From assembly GCA_030849805.1 (NCBI GenBank), contig JASANZ010002247.1, forward strand, positions 39,886-103,885: 64,000 bases of DNA, given 5' to 3'. Shown piece after piece: positions 21,201 to 27,347 of this stretch (position 1 is its first letter; every line of letters begins with the position of its first letter). A program made the position numbers and the translations under genes. The notes under the pieces were generated by a model that was given only the letters and a program-made list of their open reading frames with translations, was not told where the DNA came from and ran no database searches. This DNA is from Sergeia podlipaevii (taxonomy: Eukaryota > Euglenozoa > Kinetoplastea > Trypanosomatida > Trypanosomatidae).

Positions 21201-21502
21201 CCAGTGGTTGCGCTCGTAGCGTTAGCCAGTGCATTCTTGATATAGTCAATGCCCGTGAAGCTAGGTAGAAAGGACGCATCCGTGCTGTGGTACACCACCA
21301 CTTGTATCATTGCGTAGCGATGGGTGTTGCCTACAGTAAATGTCTCGTTAAACTCTGGATTGAAGGTGTTCAGACGCGCGTGCGTTTGAAACTTGTAGGT
21401 CTTATCAACTACAACGGCAACACGTGGGTTCACTGTGCATCCACTCGCCAACGCCGGACGATGCAGTGAGCATGAGTGCACAGTAATAGTGAGCTTGCCC
21501 AT
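15242..21502 (-). CDS. Giant multi-C2-domain protein (2086 aa)
   Basis: The frame is open to 21691, but the first 63 codons are a homopolymer-derived Phe/Leu stretch that crosses likely splice sites, so the ATG at 21502 is chosen. From that start I count about nine C2-like units, at roughly 1-175, 294-411, 482-605, 672-790, 997-1115, 1200-1315, 1382-1500, 1614-1730 and 1793-1960. A disordered Ser/Gly/Asn-rich linker spans about 795-980 and a shorter one lies near 1510-1600. Between most C2 units is a 40-50-residue helical module with a Leu-Pro-x-x-Leu-His core and a Tyr-Gly-Pro-Glu-Pro-like end, and the protein finishes with one such module (about 1985-2050). The first unit carries the Asn-Pro-x-Phe-Asn-Glu motif typical of C2 strands. 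There is no transmembrane helix, which argues against a ferlin proper. The likely role is a cytosolic membrane-binding scaffold (inferred). Confidence 0.78.
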   Translation of the reverse strand: MGKLTITVHSCSLHRPALASGCTVNPRVAVVVDKTYKFQTHARLNTFNPEFNETFTVGNTHRYAMIQVVVYHSTDASFLPSFTGIDYIKNALANATSATTGGNGGGDDEGRAKDPIIGTCYISIRRLVQGRAKRRTFLLGTPTPRDEDTVICVLPQGVSGTITITLESDSLGESPGSLTMDEEVEAQSIRRIERLLLQYDKPKIQVIDLLIAHVREYKNTNTSGGAGGITSSSTVSAADSPPSSGQGEKSRTTIVAVGGPELTFAQPTTPETFDELIRRLCRYYGGLESIAFRVMVHIDGLSNLNKSALNTSLVGSDDVYVVLRTEREDHVSGSMGLQNTVVWSDNNETGLDVVNPSSFVIQVIVMGKNGSKHYEIGRSSVSVAPLARGHASARHLFLCTYSNIAQVNITGVVHLTLQPTNFGLVPIEQVAHVDEFYNRLSKFFNRYDSMRIPLVDIYIRSRLWELEEFMQDLVVEHGREPGSVRLLVTIDSVYSLMDIDGPKDLHEQEVIAIITMGTSAVRTKARVVRQNVACVFDESYLFDVVRETDMIRVDIVKANDETVIYGRVDFTCLNTQRGVRNNRKFHLVGNAGTTEAYFSGVVRVGLYSDQIGHAYEVDTVEDCMYSGRMRRYAYRRLPESLHRINLAVATVFDMETFMAQMAAEYGEEDPTHALYFTVLGCRQLKSRFGGINPYVVVRVGIDFFQTKCVKLSTEPDFFECCEFYFDRAEDSDITLLVMDQSDMGADREIGRAVISLADVVLGRQYYDFVPIYPYADKNQPRETGTVGFKYTAMDLNLVDRTRTLIASRQRRNSAEGRRGHQRREMRRQSSGGEDGYNSGGDEGGGSVSNTGGSRWSLKWSAFKKQIRSQQHLLGIQGGAGTGRGSLHSRSNSSIDANSDEEAFTRTNSILPAPVPTFNLMDEGIEGIDEFCDSQLLSAVPSAYNSEDDVHGMVQNEGEELSSAVSSFTSFPGNNNNNSTSLSKTALVAPTYVPPQARKLHVRLLYCKNLLSSAKAPPNPYVLLSTVKATHRSRLEFGTSNPQYNEEFSFDVEDPGIDELRITVLTDTPYGAKKLGHCVLSMRNVQRGQPRTRWAALVQHPYQEKATEYGSVCITTRGENFGLDYMPSVDAENRFRERLREFLMQAVPQRLHALEWYVGTYSHRESIIMRKLFGETATLAAPGITDRSMSSFLTLGKKVDPCEIEVVIESVNKLHNANMLVEGNCVVKVKVGTKTKSKTRSVHGSGGQFAFAERCMVLITDPAEANLCFSVILNGSQKAGECYVSLADLHKGVAQKRTHVLVIGARSATPQACGFITVSLRSFSFGSSAAPPTAAEQSRYVRLSRYYLYYLPSELAHADVKYATTLNMDAYLKKLVEKYGPEPGNYVLKLSINRCCNVNVTRAEKANPFCILRCGLDEYRTSIVQGKTEFVFFESFDLIVGLPEREKVELILMNYFPSKSVELGRTQIPLDRIERSVSNAMRLPIVMNAGTKSAEINGVVELELFTEDFGVEPDLHARSHSTAYYAPAIANDSNANADHRHEGTPSLAPTGDAAGHRDGSIGLPTFHMLNSTQGAIPSHMLPLTAGGKSVETDEELSTSLSRTLDGTSLAMLKGVKIALTSIVFAADAVPEKDVIVRVSNKDDVLYKTKTTPITDLAKMTDAVFMLEDTTTAPSQILTLKLSVDRFIGADALCYADFSIAHCAPKRTTERTLRLYRTDNKFLGLCRLSISVPPIEYAHSSDWTPLPTSEVEPIMDDLASLVHKYNAKDLRKLSLAFFRAADIRRLHRSLRLQVAPNAVGTVYVAVHSIATRKPGMHSRTTGAPFVENSSQGLVVSAAVGKDTVEASRLKPGSKILECGMTKHGVDALTFPLLRVDITRTGADAVMTLQVTDKEANDGGNSHHNSKQQREIGCATVSLRALLTPKVYAMSEKVTVPLVSLRHATNRSHATLMGTITFSLLPPAFESYPVSVRFSSTAISKFDRDYVRYYADRICSHLKHYDANTLESFHAFIYEMYVATGTWRKGLPDYLSELVLRWGPELEEAGPVPRPNNTEDADKEGRRKNDEDEYDDSLVSPELEPPRVFGRSL

Positions 21503-22194
21503 GCTCTTTTTTTTTACGGATATATTTTTGTTCAACAGCAGAAAAAAAAAAAATGTAACAAAAGTAAAATTGAAAGACTTTCTCAAGTAAATATATGCGT
21601 GTGAAAAGAGAGATTCAAAGAAAAAGCAGAGGAAAAAAAAAACCTGAAGATAAAGCAAAAGGCAAACAGAAAAAAAAATGGCAGATTTCAATCCACTTGA
21701 AATGATGCCTACAACGTGCTTGCTTTCCCCCTTCTCTCTCCCTCCACCTTCTAGTTCACACGATGCGCACTCTTCCTTTATTGTATAAATGTAGTAAAAA
21801 AAAAAGAGAGAGAGAAAGACTTACACTGACCTCCTCTAAAAAAAAAAAAACGGAAAAAAAAATAGCAAGAAGGGAAAGAAGAAACGGAGTGCTACGAAGG
21901 CACGCAAAAAAAAAAAAAAAAAAGCAAGAGAGAGAGAGAGAGACACATGAACCATGCTTAGGTAGAAACTCAACATGCAAAGCGATTGCTATAATGTTAA
22001 TAATTGCTTTTCCGTTTAGTTTTTGATTTTGATGCTTAAACTATTTTAATCGATCTTTAGCTGGACAACGCCGTTCTTTCTTTATTCTCCCCAAAGATGT
22101 GATCATAGAGCGGGGCATATGTGTTGTTTCATATATAAATATATGTAAAAATCACGCCACATCATCGGAAAAAAAAAAGATTCGTAAGTGGTAG
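21503..22194. other. Intergenic spacer
   Basis: The 0.7-kb spacer is dominated by A-runs (for example 21839-21850 and 21907-21923) and GA repeats. In the minus sense these are pyrimidine tracts ahead of the giant C2 gene. No further gene is supported. Confidence 0.6.
21506..21553 (-). promoter_or_regulatory. Predicted trans-splice acceptor for the 15242-21502 gene
   Basis: In the minus sense a 12-T run (21542-21553) is followed, with no earlier AG, by AGAG-C-ATG; the AGs are at 21506-21507 and 21504-21505. The native 5'UTR would be 1-3 nt. An alternative acceptor near 21577-21584, served by pyrimidines at 21600-21650, would give a leader of about 80 nt. Confidence 0.35.
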
Positions 22195-23796
22195 CTAGTC
22201 CTCTTCTTCAGGAATGTCCTCCACCGTCTTCACCAACTCCTCGTACGAGAATAATATCTCCTGCTCAGACTCTAATACGCCAATCACGAGGGCACGTCGA
22301 GCCTCCATCAGCGACGCCTCGTTGCTAGTGTTCACGTCTCCACAAAAAACATGCACATCCTCCTTCACACGAGAAAGCTGCGCAGCCGTCGCGTGTCGCT
22401 TTGTCTTCAGCACACGCGCACACATGCTCCTTAACACGGGTGTGCAGCGTGCGTGCCAGTTGAGGGTGATGTGATGAAAGAGATCTACAAACTCGCCGCG
22501 ATTGACGCTAAGAAGATGCACAACAGAAAGAAATACGCGTAGTTGCGCATCCACGTCCATTGCCCGCTTGGCTAATGTCGCCTCAAGCTCCTCTGCATCC
22601 ATGCCTTCAGGGAAGTCAGCGGCAGTTAGTGGGCGTACCAGGTACAACCCTTCATCAAAAAGAAATCCAAGTCGTTGCAGCTGTTCTACACGCTTCTCCA
22701 TATCCTTCGCAAATGCATCCCGCTCCTCGAGGGCCTCGTCCTCCGCGCTACCTCCATTGTCTTTCGCAGCCGCGATGACGTCCTCTATGCGTAGCGCCAG
22801 CATCAACTCTGCAAGACATCTGGCAGAAAAGCGAGTCATGTCCTCCCTCACCACCGACTTGGTGATGAACTGAAACTCCACCGCAAAGCGCGATGCACCA
22901 ATGTGGCCGTAAGAGCAAAACACCTGCTCCCCCTTCAGCAGCGGCCGCGCTGCGAGAACAGTAAAGGAAGCCTCATGCTTCCGCCCGCCACCGCGAATGC
23001 TAAACTCCGCGTTGGACGCGAAAGAGTGGTTGATAATATCAAGACCCGGTAGAAGATACGGGCCCTCGCGTCCAGTGATACTCTCACGGTGAAAGTTACG
23101 GGAGGACACCTGCGCCAGGCACTCGCAAAAGAGCTCAAAGGTCGCCAGGTGCGCAGGCCATACATTGGGATGATCGCTGATAAGTTTCTGAGCCTCCGCC
23201 CACCGCGCGTCCACGTTCATCTCACGAAGCTGCTCCGCAAGGCCAGTCCAGCTAAGTTGGTTGACACCGGCAACTGCGCTGGCATCAGTAGCCGGAGCAC
23301 TTGAAGAAAGAGACGAAGTTGCGTTGTTATCAGCGCTGGCAGCCTCCGGTTCCTTCTGCAGAAGCGCAAACACTTCCTTCTGCGCTGGCGTCAAGTTGAA
23401 AAGATGGTGCTCCATGCGGGGGCACACCTCCAACCAGGGCTTCCACGGGGATGTCTTGCGGCACAGCTCCGCCATCAGTCTCATCACCACAATCAGTGCG
23501 TTGTCTGGCAGCTGGTGCTGTGCAGAGTGCTGCTGATACGCTTGCAGAACAGCAATGCTAGGAGCCTCGGGAGTAGGCTCCGTGTATGGAGAGAGGGAAG
23601 CCGACGAGGGGCAACTAATGATAACGGTGCCTGCTGCCAGGGGCCGGCAAGCAAAAACACCCATGCCCATCGTCTTGGTTGGCACAAGAAAGGCCACGTC
23701 TGGGTGGAGAAATATCTCCCGCTTCTTGGCCCAACGCGTGAAATGCTCAGCTGAAGGCTTTGTGCCGAGACACGTCGATGCGGCAGTTGCAGGCAT
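22195..23796 (-). CDS. SET-domain lysine methyltransferase, Rubisco-LSMT/SETD6 type (533 aa)
   Basis: A split SET domain is visible. The N-SET part has the Gly-Met-Gly-Val-Phe-Ala motif (residues 44-49) that helps bind S-adenosylmethionine. An i-SET helical insertion with a Ser/Ala-rich disordered loop (about 150-178) follows. The C-SET part has Ser-Arg-Asn-Phe (232-235), Asn-His-Ser (256-258) and Gly-Glu-Gln-Val-Phe-Cys-Ser-Tyr-Gly (289-297), where Tyr296 is the expected catalytic tyrosine. The remaining residues are helical, as in the Rubisco-LSMT substrate-binding domain. Length fits the family (about 450-550 aa). Family members methylate lysines of non-histone or ribosomal proteins; the substrate here cannot be told from sequence. 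The ATG at 23796 is the only reasonable start. Confidence 0.88.
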   Translation of the reverse strand: MPATAASTCLGTKPSAEHFTRWAKKREIFLHPDVAFLVPTKTMGMGVFACRPLAAGTVIISCPSSASLSPYTEPTPEAPSIAVLQAYQQHSAQHQLPDNALIVVMRLMAELCRKTSPWKPWLEVCPRMEHHLFNLTPAQKEVFALLQKEPEAASADNNATSSLSSSAPATDASAVAGVNQLSWTGLAEQLREMNVDARWAEAQKLISDHPNVWPAHLATFELFCECLAQVSSRNFHRESITGREGPYLLPGLDIINHSFASNAEFSIRGGGRKHEASFTVLAARPLLKGEQVFCSYGHIGASRFAVEFQFITKSVVREDMTRFSARCLAELMLALRIEDVIAAAKDNGGSAEDEALEERDAFAKDMEKRVEQLQRLGFLFDEGLYLVRPLTAADFPEGMDAEELEATLAKRAMDVDAQLRVFLSVVHLLSVNRGEFVDLFHHITLNWHARCTPVLRSMCARVLKTKRHATAAQLSRVKEDVHVFCGDVNTSNEASLMEARRALVIGVLESEQEILFSYEELVKTVEDIPEEED

Positions 23797-24594
23797 CTTC
23801 GCTTCCCCAATTTTTCTTTTTTACTATTATCTTTCCTTTGTATTTGGTGCCGTATGACTCTTCTTCTTCTTCTTCGTTCACCCCTCTCGTTTTAAAAAAT
23901 GGTTGCGCTTTCCCGTGATTGTGAAAACGTTTTTCAGCAGTTATGAGTGCGTGCAAATGTGCATGAAGAAAGCCAAAAGAAAGAAAAGAGATGGATGCCT
24001 TTTTTTTAAAAAAAAAATGAGCACAATGAATAAATCAAAAGCAATCAATCAATGTTTACTGCAGATGTTGACAAACCAAAAAATATATATACAATAGTGA
24101 CAATATTTTGAAGCCCTTCAAGACAATAAATGTTGCCACTTAAAGAATAAAGATCAACCACACCATATATATCAATAGTTAAATTATCAAAAAAAAAATG
24201 TCCAGCTAAACATTTCTATAAAGAAGAGGTTTAAAGAAAGAAAGCGACAAATGCAGCAAAATACAAAATGAACGCTAGAAGCTTAATAACATCAGTAGAA
24301 ATGATAGCATGTGACTCTAATGAGGCCCACTGCATCAGATCAATAAGTGTATTCCACAATAATAATAATAAATAATAGTAGGAAAAATAGCGAGAGTAGA
24401 GAAGAAAAAGAAATGAAAAAAAAAAAAGAATATAGAAGCAGACGAGTCACCAGCGCATTCAACCACTGATGACATGATGTGCAACTTTTCATTTCTGTCT
24501 CTGCTTTCTCTTTCATTTTCTCTCCTTCTCATCACGTTTGCACACGCACGCACGCAAACATACCCCATGTGAAGACACATCTCAACTCACTCTC
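23797..24594. other. Intergenic spacer
   Basis: The spacer holds the SET gene leader and the 3'UTR of the 24595-26790 gene. A-runs and short AT repeats are present. No gene or RNA was recognised. Confidence 0.6.
23908..23993 (-). promoter_or_regulatory. Predicted trans-splice acceptor for the SET-domain gene
   Basis: In the minus sense a C/T-rich tract (23964-23993) is followed by a stretch without AG until 23908-23909. This predicts a 5'UTR of about 110 nt, which would contain a (GAA)n run (23858-23875 on the plus strand as CTT repeats). Confidence 0.35.
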
Positions 24595-26790
24595 TCAGTC
24601 GTTTTCAGTAGAAAACATATGCGCTGAACATGCAGGGATGCCGTTGTTTTCATGCGGCGCTCGACGATCTTCACTGGGCTTATAGCCATAGTGCCCCATG
24701 AAGGCACTAAAGGCAAAATTGATAATAGCTGAGTTGCAAACCATCCCGCCATGTGGGAGCTCCGCATGCACCTCGCTTGCCAAATGAATGCGGCGGCAGC
24801 TATCCTTGAACTCTGACACCTCCTGATCCCAAGAATTTGCCGCCTGACGCGGAAGTGCAAGCTCGAAGAGGCGACGGCAAATGTCAAAGAACTTAATAGA
24901 CAACGGCTTTTCCTTCTGCATTTTCATGCCTTCCGTGTGCTTATCGGTGCCACCAGCTGGGGTGATATGATTGGCAATGCCAGAGCACAAGAAGCTCCAC
25001 AGGGGCTTCGCAAACGCCACATCGCTCTCAGGGTCCACAGCAGCTGCGTATAAAGCCGCGTGCTCACCTTTGCACGGATCTTTCCCATCGTAGCACAATA
25101 TATCATCCCACTCTGCAATCGCAAACACAAAGTTCACCTCGTAGTCACCAAGTGGCGCGATGACGGTTGGAGACGAGATGGGTGGGGAGGCGTCTGTGGG
25201 TCGCGCGTAAAGCTTGCCATCTATGTAGTGCAGATCCTCCTCTGCGACCACCCTCACAGGGTACTTGAACAGCTCACAGTAACTCTGCAAGATCATAATG
25301 AGCTCGCGCTGAAGGCCATCCATGCCAGGGCACGTGACGATGGTAAAGGCAGTACGCGGACCGCGGCGCTCCTCAACCGCCTTCAGGTACACTCCGAAGT
25401 CCATACGAAAGTGTGTAGCGGCGAAGGCCCGGTAACCTGGGATCATAAAGGCAACAGACGCCAACAGTGGCTTGACCACATCCGATACCTGTGCAAGCTC
25501 CGTGAGCAGACGTGGTGTGCTGAAATTGAGCTTCACAAGCTTAAAGGCTTCGTCATGCAGGTTCACTGTGGGTAAGATTACTGCGTCACAGTTTTCTGCG
25601 GGATGCTCCACGACGGGCTGCTTGTCAAGGTCGGTGGGGAAGCATGGCGCGAAGGTTGCGTTGGCACACATGTGCAGCTCTCCTTTGGAAAACTCACGCT
25701 GCATCGCAGCGATCCACGCCTCGGGAATATCAAAGTATTTGGCTAGTGGCGCAATAAGACACGCTTCGCACCCAGTTTCCGTCTCCGTCCCGAGCTCCCT
25801 CATGGCCTCAAACACTGCATCGAGCGCGGCGGTGCTGGCGTCTTGGGTTATCGTGGCGTTGAGAGGGTTAGAAGGCAGACCAGCCATGCCAGCGCCAATG
25901 TGTGCGCGCCGAAAGAGCATCTGCAGGGTTAAACGCACGATACGTGCGGTGGCTGTGCTTGCGCCGACGCTGGTTTCCCCGGTGCCGTGGCGCAGAAAGT
26001 AAATGTGCTGAAGCGGCCCCGTAGGGATCTCCACTGCTTCTGGCATTGTGACGTGAACGATCTGAGGGCGTTCACGATCGTCGTAGGGTGAGGAACGTTT
26101 GGCCAGCATCTCAGGTAGAGGATTGAAAGGGGCGTGTATGTGCTCTCTACGAGGAGCATCGGGGTAAGACATCCACCCAAGCGCTGGCAGAAGCACGCCA
26201 CCTTCCACAAGGGAGTACGTAGGGGCTGCGCCTGGACCAGCAGGCTCGTGCGTCACGAGCGTCACGAAGCGTGCCACGCAACGCTCACCTTCGCGATAGT
26301 CTGGACTTGGAGAGATGAAGCTACCAAAATGCTGGTTCTGCTCGGCAATACCGACACGGGTGTCGTCCACGTAGGAGATGATGCACACGTGGCCCCACGG
26401 GACCAGCTCGTTATGGTAGTTGTAAACCAGAATGTCGCCTGGCTGAGGCCTCCGCGAGCAAGTGCCGTCATTGTTGCAGTGTATCACTTTGTACTTTTCA
26501 CCGGTTTCCACATGAGTAATGTGGTCCATCTTGTAGATCTCGCTGGCACGACCACAGTTGGCAAAAATGCAGCCTGTGGTGAGCAAGAGGAAGCGCCTCG
26601 CGTACTCCACGCACTGATAGCGAAAGCCGGTGTATATAATGTGCTGAATGTAATTGTTTTCGCCGCTGAAGAAGCCGTCATCGCGATTTGAGGAGGCCAC
26701 CACCCCCATGAAGCTGCCTTGCTGCTCACCATAAGGGAGAAAACGATAGGCAGGTTCGGGTGGCTTCTGAACATCAGCGTCTGAGGACAT
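24595..26790 (-). CDS. Glutathionylspermidine-amidase-type CHAP protein with divergent C-terminal domain (731 aa)
   Basis: The open frame begins at a GTG (26799), but the first ATG is three codons later at 26790 and is taken as the start. Residues about 15-190 form a CHAP (peptidase C51) domain closely resembling the amidase half of bifunctional glutathionylspermidine synthetase/amidase and trypanothione synthetase. The catalytic set is present: Cys60 in Tyr-Gln-Cys-Val-Glu, His134 in Gly-His-Val and Glu150 in Ala-Glu-Gln-Asn (compare Cys59, His131, Glu147 of the E. coli enzyme). Residues about 200-731 are much more divergent. One segment with an Arg-Met-Asp-Phe motif followed by a Pro-Gly-Met-Asp-Gly turn is reminiscent of the synthetase half. 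I cannot find the acidic Glu-x-Asn metal site or the Lys-rich ATP-grasp loop expected in an active ligase. It may be an amidase/peptidase of thiol-polyamine conjugates rather than trypanothione synthetase itself. Confidence 0.72.
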   Translation of the reverse strand: MSSDADVQKPPEPAYRFLPYGEQQGSFMGVVASSNRDDGFFSGENNYIQHIIYTGFRYQCVEYARRFLLLTTGCIFANCGRASEIYKMDHITHVETGEKYKVIHCNNDGTCSRRPQPGDILVYNYHNELVPWGHVCIISYVDDTRVGIAEQNQHFGSFISPSPDYREGERCVARFVTLVTHEPAGPGAAPTYSLVEGGVLLPALGWMSYPDAPRREHIHAPFNPLPEMLAKRSSPYDDRERPQIVHVTMPEAVEIPTGPLQHIYFLRHGTGETSVGASTATARIVRLTLQMLFRRAHIGAGMAGLPSNPLNATITQDASTAALDAVFEAMRELGTETETGCEACLIAPLAKYFDIPEAWIAAMQREFSKGELHMCANATFAPCFPTDLDKQPVVEHPAENCDAVILPTVNLHDEAFKLVKLNFSTPRLLTELAQVSDVVKPLLASVAFMIPGYRAFAATHFRMDFGVYLKAVEERRGPRTAFTIVTCPGMDGLQRELIMILQSYCELFKYPVRVVAEEDLHYIDGKLYARPTDASPPISSPTVIAPLGDYEVNFVFAIAEWDDILCYDGKDPCKGEHAALYAAAVDPESDVAFAKPLWSFLCSGIANHITPAGGTDKHTEGMKMQKEKPLSIKFFDICRRLFELALPRQAANSWDQEVSEFKDSCRRIHLASEVHAELPHGGMVCNSAIINFAFSAFMGHYGYKPSEDRRAPHENNGIPACSAHMFSTEND

Positions 26791-27347
26791 GGTGGGCACC
26801 TACAATATAGTGTTGCAGTAGGTTGTTGTTTTGAGTCTCAACAATACGTGTATATGGTCGTATGCACTCCTTGTAGCAGTATGCGAGAAGACACAATATA
26901 AGTTGGGATGAACACAATTTTTATATGTATGTAGATGAATTAGCGACACGGACAAACCAGCAACTGAAATACCCTTTTTTTTTCCAAAAAAAAAAAAATA
27001 GCATATAGTAAAGAAGAAAAAAATAGAATGAAAATACTCCAAGAAAAAAAGATCAAAAAAAAAATGCAATCCGCCCATCGCTCAAGATGCGCAACATACG
27101 TGGCTGATTGCTACGTGCAAGATGTTCTACGAGCAGTACTCGTATATTCCATTATCACGCTTCTTTCTCCCCCCCCCCCTCCCTCCCTCCCCTCTTTTTC
27201 CTACTTCAAAATGCAGCAGCACTGTATATGGCTTATATCGCAAAAAAAAAAAAGGCAGGAGCGTCAGCACAGTAAAGTTCAAAAATAAATAAATAAATAA
27301 ATGACAATAAAATGCCCAGCGCGTTGCTCTTTTCATTTGCCTTCATA
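26791..27347. other. Short intergenic spacer
   Basis: A TTGTAG at 26800-26805 (AG at 26800-26801 in the minus sense) is a possible splice acceptor, but its pyrimidine tract is weak. The nearest strong T-run in the minus sense is at 26986-26998. A C-rich run lies at 27169-27198. There is no gene. Confidence 0.5.

Noticed and set aside
15242..21502. Ferlin or synaptotagmin identity for the 2086-aa multi-C2 protein
   Set aside because: No C-terminal transmembrane helix, DysF domain or FerA/FerB-like segment is visible, and the inter-C2 helical module is not a feature of those families.
24595..26790. Straight annotation as trypanothione synthetase
   Set aside because: Only the amidase half carries recognisable catalytic motifs; the ligase half lacks the expected ATP and metal-binding residues.
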